From the NCBI GenBank assembly GCA_029339195.1, contig JAPTJF010000168.1:54069-118068 (forward strand): DNA of 64,000 nucleotides. Reading direction: 5' to 3'. Source of the stretch: Micractinium sp. NFX-FRZ (Eukaryota; Chlorophyta; Trebouxiophyceae; Chlorellales; Chlorellaceae). A program made the position numbers and the translations under genes. The stretch's first letter is position 1. Each line of letters begins with the position of its first letter. A model generated the notes under the pieces. That model searched no databases, had not been told where the DNA came from, and saw only the letters and a program-made list of their open reading frames with translations. Shown here piece by piece: positions 45,490 through 58,014 of the stretch.

Positions 45490-47862
45490 TCATCGGCGTG
45501 GGCGATTGTAGCCGCCATCTCCATAGCTCCGTGAGCCATAGTCGTACCGCTCCTCACTGTACCGCCTCCCGCCGCCGCCACCGCCGCCCGGCTGCTGAAT
45601 CTCAGCATACGCACTGTATGAGGCATACCGGTTGCGGGTGGCAAAGCCTCCACCTCCGCCTCCCCCGCTGCCGTACCCGCCCCGCCCGCCGCTGTAGCTG
45701 CCGCCGCCGCCGCCGGCAGCGTAGCCCCCGCCGGACCCGCTGTAGCCGCCGCCGTAGCCACCACGACCACCACCATAGCCGCCGCCGCCGCCCCGGTCCG
45801 CGTACTGCTGCGCTGCTGGCCGTGCTCCGCCCATGCGCTCGCCACGCATCACTTGAGGCAGCTCACGGGAGCACTCAGCTGCAGCGGGAGCATGAGGGGG
45901 AAGCAATCATACACAGACAGCACGGCAGTATGAGGGAGGGCCAACCAGAGCGCCCTGTGTGCCCCCCCACATGCATGCATGTGCTGGCACCGCTGGGCCC
46001 TGCAGCTCTGCCTGCTTGCGCTGCAGAGAGCACTGCTTAAGAGGCAGGTAGGCCGTGTGGGGTGCCGCCCCCGCCCCGGTACCTGCGCTGTGCCCGCCTT
46101 GGCCGCAGTTGTGGCAGCTGGGCTTGGCGGCCTGCTTGGGCGCGGCCGCACAGCTGAGGTGCCCGCGCTTGCCGCACGAGTAGCAGCGCACGTGCTGCAG
46201 GTCGCGAGCACTGTATGCTTTGGTGCAGCCGCCCTCCGCCCTGCACCCAGGCGCAGGCAGGTGGGGGGGGCAGGAGAGAGGCGGCAGCGAGAGGGAGTGG
46301 ACGGGTCAGCAGCAGCGGCAGAACAGAGCAGCAGCAGCGGTGGGGGCAGCAGCAGCAGCAGCAGCAGCGGCAGCGGTGGGGACGGTTCTTGCTGGCCTGC
46401 CCGCCTGCCCTGCCTTCTTACAGCAGAAAGCATAGAACTTCCCCCAGGCTTGTACCGCACTCATCACCCACACCCTTCTGACCCCCCAGACACACCCCAC
46501 CCGCCCACTTTGCCCCTCCCACCACTGCCCAGGGCCTGCGCACCCCCCGCTGCGCTGCTGGGGCTCACCTCACAAAGTCCTTCTCCCCAGCGCAGGGGCA
46601 GCTCTCGCTGCCGCAGCGCAGGCACACCGCCGGCCCGTCCTCCCAGCTGGCCGGCTGGCGGTGGCCGAAGGGGCAGTCACGAGCCATGTGACCCGGCCGC
46701 TGGCACCGCCAGCACAGGCTGTTGGGGCAGTCTCGGCTGTCGTGGCCAAACTGCGGGCGGGGGCAAGGTGGGGCAGACAGTGGGGCCAGCACATGGCACA
46801 TGCGCTGTGCAGCGCAGGGAGAGAGGGGAGGCGGGGCCCAGCACGGGCAGGGCGGCGACGGCAAGGGGGACACGAAAACAGGCCCCACACTCCCCTGTGC
46901 TCCGCCCTTCCCTTCCCCGGCCCCGCTCCTACCACCCTGTGTCCCCCTCCTCTTGGGCGCCGCCTCACCTGGGCGCACAGGAAGCAGGAGCGCTCGCGCG
47001 CCTCGGCGGTGCAGTCGCGCGCAAAGTGCCCCTGCCCCCCGCACTTGAAGCAGCGCAGCCCCGCTGCCTCAAAGTCCTCGTCAAAATATCTGGGGGAGGC
47101 AAGCAGGAAGACAGGCGGCAGGTTAAGGGGCAGGAGCAGCGGGGCCTGGGTGAGGAGGCGGGGGGCGGAGGGTTTGGGAGGGCAGGGCATGGCGGGGCAG
47201 GGCAGGGCAGGCGGTGCCAGCAACAGACAGGGAAGAGGGCTGCAGGGCCAAGCCAGGCACTAAGAAGCTTAGCGTGCAGCAGCACCGTTATGACCACTGA
47301 GCACGGCACCACGGCGGGCGCACCTGGGGGCACGCAGCAGGCGCTGCATCTCTGCATTGCGCACTTCCACGCTTTCCACCAGAATCACGCCGGCAAGCGC
47401 CGGCACCGCTGGCACCGCTGGCTCCACTGCCTCGCTGTCGCTGCTGCCGCCGCTGCCGTTGCTTGAGCTGTCCTCGCTTGCAGAGGCTATGTCAGAGTCT
47501 AGATCACGCTCCCTGCTGCCCTTGCTGCGCTCCTTCCCACGCCGTGTGTCACCGCCGCCGTCGCCGCCGCTGACGCTTGCCGACCGCCGCCGCTTCTTGC
47601 CAGCCACGCGGCGCTGCTCGCTGCCGTCTGTATCGCCATTCCCCTGCCCTATATCAGCACGCCTGCCAGGCACCTCGCCGCTCTCGGGTGAGGATGTCTT
47701 TTTTGAGGGCTTCAGTGCCTGGGCAGCGGCAGGCGGCAGGGCAACAGCGGCGGGGGAGCGGCTTCCGCGAGCGGCTTCTCGGCCGGCCAGCGCCGCGTCC
47801 AACGGATGCCCGCCGCCACTTTGCTCGCTCTCCGAGCTGCTGCTGGTAGCAGGGCTGTCCAT
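45490..47862 (-). CDS. CCHC zinc-knuckle protein with RGG/Gly-rich tail
   Basis: Five exons: 47862-47324, 47089-46969, 46750-46569, 46240-46083, 45878-45490; 462 aa. Residues 1-180 are Ser/Asp/Glu-rich with basic patches (GKKRRRSASVSGGD, RRGKERSKGSRERD), probably disordered and nuclear. Then come knuckles of the CX2CX4HX4C type: CFKCGGQGHFARDC, CFLCAQFGHDSRDC (formed across an exon junction), CWRCQRPGHMARDC, a related CLRCGSESCPC, CYSCGKRGHLSC (shortened), and CHNCGQGGHSAAEC (again across a junction). The tail is Gly/Tyr/Arg-rich (GGYGGGRGGYGGGYSG). Zinc knuckles bind single-stranded RNA; the array plus nuclear N-terminus resembles the Air1/2-ZCCHC7 subunits of TRAMP exosome cofactors (inference), while the RGG tail is extra. 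Start at the first in-frame ATG; the longer upstream frame lacks a better one. Confidence 0.85.
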
Positions 47863-48937
47863 CAAAGCGCAGCGGCCATGCACCACTTTTGCTGGCGTCT
47901 GCCTTGAAAAGCCGTACGTGTAAGGGAACGGGAGGAGCAAGTGGACAGCGGCGGTGCGTGCAGAAGCACTCGGCCAGGCAGGTTTCCACCTGGCGCTGCC
48001 GCTGCCACACCGCCAGCGCGCCACCGCAGGCCAAGCCAGCACCTGTCTCATGGACAAGTGATGTACGTCCATGAGACCTACCCATACCCCCCAGTTTGAC
48101 AATCGAGAACAACGACGATTGCATGTGCAACAAGGAAATCAGGCCCTGGTGCGAGCTGCTGTCGGCAGCGTGCCCCGGGACCCCACCAGCCACAGTAGCT
48201 CTCTGCGCAGCTTGTAGGCCGTGAGGGGCGAGGTTGCTTGAAATGTACATCAAATTTTAGATTATTGACTGCCAGAACGTATACGGTGATGGCGGTGAGG
48301 GGTGTGATTCGCTTTAATCGGGAGGGATGACAGTGGCAGCGGCGACGGCAGCGGTGAAGTAAAGCGGGCAAGAAGGCGAGTAAAGGGGGCGGGGCGGGGA
48401 GGGCCGTACTGGGCCGTCAGGCAGGCAGTTCTGGAAGGTATTCGGGACGTGTAAGGGCGGGTGTGGTGGCGCATGCGTTTGTTGGGCGGGCAGGGTGTTT
48501 GGTGGCACACAGCAGGGAAGCAGGCACCTGTGCCGCACCCGCACAGGGGCCAGCACAGGGCACGCTGTCCCTGCTGAGCGTCATGGGATGAGGTGAAGGG
48601 GGCTGCAGCGAGGGCCGGACCTCACCAAGGGAGGGGCTGCTCAGCACGCATTAGGTGGGGGCAGGGGAAGGAATGGCGCGCGTGGGAAAACTGGCAGGCA
48701 AGCGGGAGCAAGGGAGGAAGGGAGGGCGAATTCGGGGCGCTTGCAAAAGACGATGGATTTGGGCAAAGAAAGTGAAAGGGTTTACTCAGTGCGGTTGCAA
48801 AAAGCAGACATGGAACGAGGGGTTATATACACGCGGGCGCGGCCGCCGCGGCGGGGGAGCACAGTGCCGCGGGGCGGGGCGTCACTCTCCACCGCCGGAG
48901 TGCTCCGGGGGCGCAGCAGGGCGAGGCTCCAGGCGCC
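47863..48937. other. Intergenic region between zinc-knuckle and Cys-rich genes
   Basis: Promoter of the zinc-knuckle gene and 3' end of the Cys-rich gene. Purine-rich on the + strand around 48,590-48,780. A TATATA string at about 48,823 faces no start codon nearby. No gene called. Confidence 0.45.
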
Positions 48938-51900
48938 TTACCGCTCCTTGCGGAACAGCAGGCGCCGGACGCTCGCCCGCATGGGCTGACACGCGCTTTG
49001 GCCGGTGAGGCCACGGGTGGTGGTCCCACGGGCGCTGCAGCGGGGCGCAGGGCAGGGCAGAGGAACATACGGATGGTGAGCTTGTGTATGCAAGGAAGTG
49101 TGGGTGCAGGCCAGGGAGCGCTGAGCAATTGGCCTGATTATTGCACTGCAGGCGTTTGACTGCAGAGAGTGACGCGAGCCAGGCAGGCAGCGCACTCACC
49201 AGACAAGGCAGCCCCGCTGTCCGGTGACGCTCTGAAACGTGTTGGCGGGGCTGCAGGGCAGGGGGGAGGGTGTGGGCAGGGTGAGGGGTGCGCACTGGGA
49301 CAGGAAGCGCAGCTGGCAGAAGCACACACACGCCTGGAGGGGACAGTGGTGTGGGACCCGTCATCTCACTGGCTTCTGTGCGCCAGATGCTGGCTGCCGG
49401 GCGCTGCTCACCAGGGTGTGCAGAGGCGTGTGCCCTCCTTGTTGCTAAAGTACCCTCGCGGGCACGGCTGCGGCAGCCTGCACATGGTGGGGTGGGCAGG
49501 CATGGGCAGCACTTGCTCAGGCCCTGCTCCTTGGAAGGCAATGCAAGGGGGCGGTAGAACACCAGCAGGGCTTCATTGCCAGCTACATTGGCACCTTGGC
49601 AACCCAAGCTGCCAGCCGGCAAGCTGCGCGGCTCACTTGGTGGCGATGGTGGCGCACTGTGAGCCGACGGGGCATCGCTTGCAGGTGCTCGACTTGGAGA
49701 CGTTTGCGAAAAAGCCAGGCTTGCTGCAGGGCACAAGAACACAAAATGGAACGAATTAGGGGGCAGCACCGGCGGATGAGGCAAAAGGTAGTGCGCACGT
49801 TCAGTACAGTGCACAGTAGGGGCTTAGTTGCAGGGGGGCAGGGGGGCATGCATCACACGCGCGGTTGCAAGCCCTCAGCTCCCAGCATGGGCACCGCCCC
49901 CCGCCTGCTCACCAGGCGATGCATGTGGAGCTTCCGGGGAGCGAGTAGTAGCCCTGCTGGCACGCCACGCAGCTGACGGCCTTGCTCCGCGAGTACGTGC
50001 CAGCGGGGCATGCCTTGCACCACTTGGAGCCGTAGGTGTTGGCGTAGAAGCCGGGGGAGCAGGGGCTGCACGAGTCGCTGCCGGCCTCGTTTGACGAGGT
50101 GCCAGGGGGGCTGCAGGCACGCGGGCGGGGGGGGATGGGCAGGGTGGGTGGCAGGCAGGGAATGTGGGCAGGCAGGGGGGTGGGCAGATGAGGGGTGAAC
50201 AGGCAGGGGGGTGGGCAGGCATGGGGGCCGGCTCAGCATGTCGTGGAGGGGCCTGCCGCCAGGGCAGCGGCCCATGGCTCTGGCAAAGCAGCCTGGAGGC
50301 CGGTTGCGGGCGGCAGCACAACGCACGCATTGGCTGAGTGGCTGAGTGTGACAGCAGTGTCCGGGGCTCACCAGGCCGTGTATGTCTTGGCAGCAGTGGT
50401 GCCCACAAACGTGCCCACCGGTGCTGCCAGGCACGGCGACTCTGCAGGCAAGCGGGCAGGCGGATTAGGGGAACAGCAGCTCAGGCGGAGAGCGACAAGG
50501 TGCAGGCCTATCCCCATCTTCACAGAGCAGGGCACGGCGCGTGCCCCCCATCCCCTCCTTCCCCACCTGCCCTCCCCTCTGCCACACCCCTTGCCTCACG
50601 TGACCTCCCACCTCCCCCGCCTCCCTCACCTGCGTTGGGCGAGTAGTAGCCAATGCTGCAGGGTGCGCACTCAATGTTCCCCGTGTCTTGTGTGCTGGTG
50701 CCCGCCGGGCACTGCACGCACCCAGTCTGACCGGTGAGCGGCTGGTACGTGTTGATCTGCAGCGGCAGCAGCAGCACACGTGGCAGGGGGCACGGGTGAG
50801 TTGGGGGCAGCGGCATGGCAGACGCAGACGCAGCCCGCAGCTCCAGTCCCACGAGTGTGGCTGCCCATTCAGCTGGCGCGCATGGCGGGGTGACGCACCG
50901 GGCAGGCGGAGCAGGCTGCGCTGCTGGCGGGCAGCGTGAGGTTGCGTTGCCCCAAGTTGTCAGTCATGTACTGCCCCTGTTGGCTGCAGCGCTCAAGTGT
51001 GGGGGAGGGGAGCAGGGAGCAGGGAGAAGGTGGTGAGGCAAGGGCGGTAACAACGCCCAAGGCCAGCCTGCAACCACGGCAGGCATGGCATGCGCCCCTC
51101 CCCTTGTGGCTGTCAGCAGCGCATGTGCTCACCAGGGCAGGCAGTCCGTGTTGCCGCTGCCGTCCACCTCACGCCCGGCGAGGCACACCAGGCAGGTGGG
51201 GCTGCAGGGGGGGTGCAGGCAGCAGCGCAGGGTGCCGTCAGGTTCAGTGACAGCTGGGGGGACACATGCACATGGCGCGCGCCGCAAGTGCAGGGTGACA
51301 CTGTCGTGCCCAGCCCGCTTTCTCTGCAAGCACCCTGCCTGCCGGCCAGCCCGGCACCTTCTCCGCAGCCAGTTCTGTCTCACCTGCTGCTGCTGGCGGG
51401 CCGGTACGTGATGCCTGTGCAGGCGAGGCATACATCGTTGCCGGGCAGGCTTGGGAGGCTCTTATCTGGAACCGTCCCCGCTCGGCAGGGGATGCAGGCT
51501 GTCATGCCTGCAGCGGAGGGGCAGCCACGCAGACAGCAGCGGTGAGAGGGCAGGCATGCTGAGATGGTTTACGGTGCTGAAGCGCCTGCGGAAGCGTTGC
51601 CCCAGCTTGTACAACTGCACCTGCAAACATGCTGCAAAAGGCTGCGCTGTCCCCTGCCGCTGCGCACCCACCTGCGCGGGGCGCGTATCTGTGGTCTCCC
51701 AGGCAAGGCTGGCAGGCCTCTGGGTCTGCCGGGGTGCGGTTGGGGCCCCCATCCCGATAGGACACCTCCCCCTTGCCGCACAGCACAATCTGGGAACGGT
51801 CGTAGGTGGTGGTGCTGCGTGCCTTCTCCTTGTAGCCTGCGGTAAAGAGCAGGGGCGGCAGGCGGGGGCACGGAGCTTGGGCTGGGGTGCTGACAAGCGC

Positions 51901-52948
51901 GAGGCATTGGAGGAGGCAAAGGGAGGTACACCCCAGCAGTCAAGCCAGCACAGGCAGCGGGCAGGCCTGGGCAATGGCCGGCATCGTGTACCGCTGCTGC
52001 CCAGGGATGGCTCACCCGCAGGGATCTCCTTGCACACGTTGTTGGTGGCGCTGGCGTCGCCGGAGCGGTAGTATCCGTCGAGGCAGGGGGCGCAGGTGTT
52101 GTAGACGGCGGGGGCCACCATTGTGGAAGTGGTGCCGGGCTCGCTGCGGGGCAGTGCGGGAGGCGCCAGGTGGCAAAGCGCCGTGAGTGGAGGCAGAGCC
52201 GGTCCTGCTGCATCCCCTCCTGCCCCACCCAGAAGCAGAAAGCTTGGAGCTTCCCGACCCAACCGCGCATGGCCCGCTGCCGGCCCCTGCTCCCTCCTTC
52301 CCCATGTTTTATATTACTAAGATTCTCCCAGGCTTGTGGCTCACCATGGGTCACACCACGTGGATCCCTCCTCGCCCACAGCCCCGGTCTCATTCTTGGC
52401 CACGCTGCCAATGGGGCAGTACAGGCACCTCTTGTCGCCGACGGTGCGCTGGGCTGCACAGAAGCCGGCAGGTGGGAGGGCGGAGCTGTGAGGTGCAGGT
52501 GCAGGCGCCGACTGGGGGTGGATGGCAGCGTGACTGCCAACTGTTGGCAAAGCACACCGCAGCACAGCAAAGCATGCCCATGGAAGCTGAGCTGGCACAC
52601 TCACCCAGGCCGTAGACTGGAGAAAACTGGTTGCGCGGGCAGCTGCTGCATTGTGTCGCTCCTGCCGCCGAGTACTGCCCTGGTTCGCTGCAACAGGCAC
52701 GCAGGACGAGGAAAGCTAGTTGGTAGGCCATGTGCAGTCATTGATTGATTGCTTGAGTCAGCTGTAAACTGCTGGCCTCATCAGCGCACGCTGCTACAAC
52801 CACGGCATGCAGGCGCCAGGCGCAGCATGCGCTGCTGGGCCTCACCAGGGAGTGCACACATCTTGCTGGCCCACCATGCGGGATGTGCCCGCTGGGCAGT
52901 CCACACATGCATTCTTCACTGCATCAAACTCTTGCCCTGCACAGAGGC

Positions 52949-52981
<33 letters not shown>

Positions 52982-55900
52982 CGTTCAGTGGGGGGAAGGG
53001 GCGCGACGCGAGCAGCAGGGCAGGCAACACAGGCGCATCGCTGATGGCTGGCATGTGTGTGCCTGTCCGCTGGCTGGCAGCCTGGCTGTTTGCTCACCGT
53101 TGCCGCAGCTTGTGTCGACCCAAGGGAGGGTGCAGTACTCGTCCCCCGCATCTGATGTGAGGCGGGGGTCTGCAGTGGCGTTGCAGGTCAGGCAGCTGCC
53201 GGTTGGCTGCCCCAGGTACGGCTGGTACTGGTCTGCAGGGGGTGGGAGGGGCGACAGGTGGAGAGCGGCGTGGGGTGGAGGGAGGCGGCCTGTATGCACC
53301 GTGTACAGTCACCCCAGCCCAGCTGCGGCTGCAAGCAAGCTGCGCGCTTCTGAGTGCCGGCCGGCAAGCCAGCCAGCCAGCGAAGCGAGCCAGCCGGTAT
53401 GCTGCGCTCACCGGCAAAGCATTGCGTGGGCTCCGCAACGTTGCTGTCGCAGACGTTGCCGACAGGGCTGCACGGCGGAGGGGGGGCAGGGCAGCAGGGG
53501 CAGTTTAGCAAGGGCACACTCAGCACTGCCTGTGTGGCTGCATCCAACTGCATGCATTCTTAGATACAGGCAATACCGATAAAGTCATGTCGAAGGGAAG
53601 TACGATTTTCACCATCTGCTGCTGCTTTTTCAGCTCAGAGGCAAGGCGCACCAGGGGCGGCAGCCGTCCACGATGGCATCATCGTTGTATGAGCCAGCCG
53701 GGCAGTCTGCCGGCAGGGCGGGCAGGCCCACCACCTGCCCGCCGATGACGTCCACGGTGCCGGAGCACACCTGCACAGGACAGGCAGCCAGGGGCGGTGG
53801 CAAGCAGCTCAGGCGGCGGGCTCAGCTGAACATGGTGCTGTAGTGGCATGGCCCGGCCGTTTGAAGTGCTGCCCGTCGCAGCTCAACATGCAGCAGCAGC
53901 CCGCCCGCACCGTGCTAGAGGCGTCCACTACCGCAGCGTTGGCCACGTTTGTGGTGGCTGGCCAGTAGGACAGGCTCACTGCGCTGCCAGAGCCGGGCAG
54001 CAGCTCTAGCAAGTAGGAGCTGCAGTGGAAGATCAAACACACAGGGAGCGGTCAGCACGGGTTCGCGCGTTGGGAGAGGGCTGGTTGAGGGTGCAGCCAG
54101 AGGGCGCAGGGACAACGTTGCCTTTTGAGACATGCCGGCCCAGTCGGCGTGAGCAGCAGCCAAGAGGTGTTGTGTGCTGTGCATCGGCGCTGGCCTGCCT
54201 GCCCACCCACCTGCTTGCAGTGCCGAGGCTGCTGACGATGCGTCCCGGGGCCACATAGTTCGCCTTGACCTTCATGCTGCTCCAATAGTCCTCCCCCGGT
54301 TGGGAGCAGGCGGTGTCGCCAATGGGGTAGATCTGTACTCCGCAGTACTGGTCCACATACAGTGTCAGCCGGGTGGGGGTGGTGGGGGACAGCGTGCAGC
54401 GCCCAAAGAGCGCAGGGTTGGCAAAGGTGAGGCCGGCACCCAGGTTGCAGGCGGTCGTGCTCAGCGTGCTGGGCGTGGTGATGGATAGCACCTGGTAGCC
54501 TGCAGCCAGGGAGGGGTGGGGGGAGCCGGGAGAGATGAGATGGGGTTTGAAGGTTGGGACATGCACGTGAGGGTGCGCGGCCAGGTGGTGCAGCGGGGCA
54601 CAAGCACTGGCAGCAAGTTGGTGCAGCAGTGCGAGGCGTGCCAGCGAGCGGAGCGTGCTGGCGGCGGCACGTGCCTGGCGAGGGTGCATCCTCAAGGGTT
54701 GCGTTGCAGCCTGGGGCTGTGCCACCCACACACTTGGCCACGCCAGCCACGCAGCGCACGCATTGCTGCGCGCCTGGCATGCGGGCGTACGAGCGGTAGG
54801 GGCTGCAGGGAGGGGAGGTGGTGGGCAGGGCATGGTGGTTCTCAGCTATTCTCAGCACAGCACAGGGCTGACCGCAGAATGCACTTGCGGCAGGGCATGT
54901 GTCCACGCATGCTGTGCACCCCCAAACTGCCGCCGCCCAAAGAAGCCCACGCTCCACTGCCCGCCCCAGGGCCGCCCCAGGTGCATACAGGCAGGCAAGG
55001 AGGCAGGGAGGCATGCGGCCTACCAGAGCTTGCACGACTGCTTGCCCGCCTCATCCTGGTAGGTGCCGGGTTCGCACGGCTTGCACGTGCTGTACCCAGC
55101 CAGTGAGTAGGTGCCAGGTGAGCATGACGTGGCGCATGATGTCGCATTCACGCTGCCCGCGTACGTGCCCGCCCCGCATGCTGTGCAGCCGCTGCCGCTG
55201 GCGGAGTAGCTGCCTGCGGCGGACGACAGGGAAGGCGCAATGAGCGAGGGCAGCGGAGTCAGCAGGGCAGCAGGCGGGGCGCGCAGCAGGCGGGCTCTGC
55301 ATGCCAGGCGTGCGGCGGGCGGTGCGGCGGGCGGTGCGGCGGGCAGGCAGCCTGCTGCTTGGCGTGTCTCATCATCTCTGCACCGCTCACCTGCGGGGCA
55401 GGCGGCGCAGACCTTGCCGGTGGAGATGGGCACGGGGCGCGTGCCAGCGGGGCAGGGTTCCCCCACGTCTGCCTGGCACAGCGTGCCCAGCGCTAAGATG
55501 CCACCCTCTTGGCACACCACTTGCACGGCTCCCAAGTCAACCTCAAGTGCATACTCAGCAGGGACCTGCATGTGACAGAGCACCAGTGCACGGTTGACGT
55601 GAGGCGGGGTTCCAGGGGGCTGGCGCGGCGATGCATGCATCCGCGGGCCCTCGTATCTAGCTAGGCATGCTGGTGGCGGCATGCCGCCACGGCTCCTGCT
55701 CGGGCGGCACCTGCCGCCTGCCTGGGCGGCACTACCTCTGCCTACCCCCGCCCCAGCTGCCCGACACTCCCGCCACCGCCCATCAGCTCTGTGCCCCTGC
55801 CGCCCCCAGTGTCCCCAGGAACGCCTCGTGAGCGTGCAGCACACCTGTGTGATGGCATATTGAAGGGCGCAGCTGTCTGCGGCGGGCGTGAGCGTGAGGA

Positions 55901-56639
55901 CGCCGCTGCTCCAGGCCGTGCTCACGGCCAGCTCATACTGCGAGCCATAAATGTGCTGCTCTAGCGCCGTCTCAATGGCAGCGCGCACATCGGCAGGCGT
56001 CTGCAGCCCGCCGGGGGCCACTGGGCCGCTGGCGGTGGCGGGGCAGGCCGCAGGCTGGCTGTACGTGGCACCTGTGTTGGTGGACCATATGCCCGGCACA
56101 AAGTTCCCGGTGGCTGCTAGCGGCGTGATGCCAATGTCGCAATTGGCTGCGATGGTCACCCGGAAGCTGGCCAGGCAGAGGGCGTGGGGGGAGGAGCCGC
56201 ACTCGGTGCTCGTGGGCGGCAGCAGGTCGAGCGTGAGCGAGCCTGCAGCGGGGCGGGGGTGCGGCGGGGTGCGTATGGCGGGGATGTCATGGGGCGTGCC
56301 TTCTGATGCAGCGGGTGCCAGCCGCTGTAGTTGATGGTGTATGGTGCACTGGATGCGCGCTGAATGTGCTGCTGCTTGCCCTCAGCACATCCAGTTCTAA
56401 TCCGTAATCCAGGAGCCGGCTAACGCCGGCGGCGGCGGCCGCCAGGCTGCCAGCTGCCGCAGATGCCCACGGCACACAGTTCCCTGCCTGGCATCGCATC
56501 CCTTGCACCCCAGCATGCGCTTTAAGCCCTCCCACTGCGCTTGCGACTCGCCTGCAGTGCACACCGCCCGCGCCCCGCTGGCTAGGAGGCAGCAAAGCGC
56601 CAGTAGCGCTCCGAGCCGCCGCAGCAGGGCTACCGGCAT
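48938..56639 (-). CDS. Secreted Cys-rich modular protein with ephrin-receptor-like repeats (25 exons)
   Basis: Twenty-five exons close in frame to 1078 aa: 56639-56552, 56242-55845, 55565-55391, 55213-55024, 54802-54675, 54499-54211, 54019-53911, 53770-53652, 53467-53412, 53232-53098, 52936-52846, 52687-52605, 52453-52345, 52143-52016, 51836-51672, 51507-51384, 51201-51133, 50983-50899, 50756-50630, 50441-50372, 50110-49913, 49723-49637, 49477-49412, 49250-49200, 49034-48938. Residues 1-25 are a signal peptide. Residues 30-162 and about 327-490 are two non-repetitive extracellular domains. The rest is a string of C-x-x-CPxGxxS/T-x-x-G modules (TACGAGTYAGSVNATSC, CSPGTYSLAGYSTCKPC, CPAGTYSRSKAVSC, CQQGYYSLPGSSTC), as in GCC2/GCC3 and ephrin-receptor-like domains. 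No membrane helix is seen. Introns cut modules at fixed points: inside a Cys codon (TG|C) or after the first base of Gly (G|G). Two GC donors (56,551; 54,674). Probably an adhesive or surface protein; function unknown. Confidence 0.82.
52950..52982. repeat. CAGG microsatellite in an intron of the Cys-rich gene
   Basis: About eight uninterrupted CAGG/GGCA units directly upstream (in gene sense) of exon 11's neighbouring intron edge. Confidence 0.95.
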
Positions 56640-57214
56640 AATTAAACCTTGCCTGAACGCATGGGAGGAAAAAAGGTCTGTCACCGGAGGTGTCCTCCGC
56701 AAAGTTTGGTGTCCTCCGCAAGTCCGCACTGTCTGCCTTCCGTGCCTCACCTGCACCCTTGCACTCTATGTATAAATCATTTCAGTTCCGCGATTCGAGC
56801 TTTGCCTGCGTGCCGGTCCCAGGCTCAGCGGAAGCTGGCTTGCAAGGCGGCCTGAAAAGTGAGCTGTTAAATGAATCAGCAGTAGGAGTCTCGACTCGCG
56901 AGGCGTGATGCGGGTGTGGCGGAGGATGTCTCTGCTGCATGTCCTGGCCGCGGACTGCGCATCCGGAGGGCACACTGTGGCACGCGTGACATAATTGCCA
57001 GCTCCGAGCGCTCCGGCCACACTGAACAAACCTGCCTGCTGCTCCAGCGGCTTCTTTAGTCAGTGCCAGTGTGCATAAACTTGCACGGATCAAGCATGCA
57101 TCCCTCACGTCCGGAGCCCTGGTCCGGTCAGCAGAAGTGACTTTAAACTTTTAAAACTTGGCGGCCACATGCCCACAGGTCTGCCCCTGCTTCTTGCTTG
57201 CGGCTCTCTGCTCA

Positions 57215-57915
57215 CAGGGCCCGGAGAGTGCGCGGCAGTGTTTGGGGGATCCACAGCGCCGGGTCGCCAGTGTCCTGCACGACTTGGTAGCCGACTGGGC
57301 CTCGGCAGCTGCCTCGGAGATCACCTGCAGCTCCACCTGCCAGCTGGCCTCCTTCCTTCCTTGCTTGTGCTGGCAAGCTGCACACAGAGACAGAGGCTGG
57401 CTCTCACATGGTTCTGGAGCCTTTTGCAAGGTGGATCTGCCGGCGTGTCTGCATGCGCTGCATCTGCGCATCCTGCCAACATGCACGCACCACCGCGTTG
57501 CTGCAGGCGGCCTGCCGGTTGCTGCTGCTGCCACATGTTGCCGTGCTGCTGCACCCAGAAATGCTGCTTTGAAATGAGGTTGACAGGCCTTTCTGGGCAG
57601 AGGGAGCGAACCTGTGTAGGGCAGTGAGGCTGAGGTTTGCGCAATGTGCCCCCCGGGGCATGAGCAAAGCAAGCTGCAACTGGCATGAGCAAAGCAAAGC
57701 AAGGTGGTGTCGCTGCTTCTGACGCTGGCAAGCTGGCACTGCATGGAGGTCGTACCTGCATGGAGGTTGGAGTCGCGCAGCGCAACCCTATCAACTTCTG
57801 GTGGAGGATGAAGAACCTGAAGGGCCGGGAGCTGCGTGAGGCGGTGGATGCAGCCCTGCAGAGCATCAACCTGTACAACGGGGGCGTAGCTCCGCATGCC
57901 CACACCTGTGGGTGA
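57215..57915 (+). pseudogene. Possible remnant of an unknown gene
   Basis: Two + strand segments read like genuine protein: about 57,215-57,330 (RVASVLHDLVADWASAAASE, preceded by a CACAG acceptor context) and about 57,750-57,915 (RNPINFWWRMKNLKGRELRE, then DAALQSINLYNGG and a TGA). They lie in different frames with ~420 bp of poor sequence between and no convincing start, donor or acceptor pair joins them. Either a broken gene or two exons of one I failed to reconstruct. Family not recognised. Confidence 0.3.
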
Positions 57916-58014
57916 AAGAACGCACATATGAACACACCTTCGATTCGCAGCGCCAGGTACAAGGCTGCGATTCCACAAATAATGCACCACAAATGGTGCA
58001 CTGCAAGTGGTGCA

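Noticed and set aside
45979..47466. A 495-codon open frame on the plus strand
   Set aside because: Antisense of the zinc-knuckle gene; the minus strand has several CX2CX4HX4C motifs split by valid introns.
48820..48830. TATATA string, possible TATA box
   Set aside because: No start codon or gene lies at a suitable distance on either strand.
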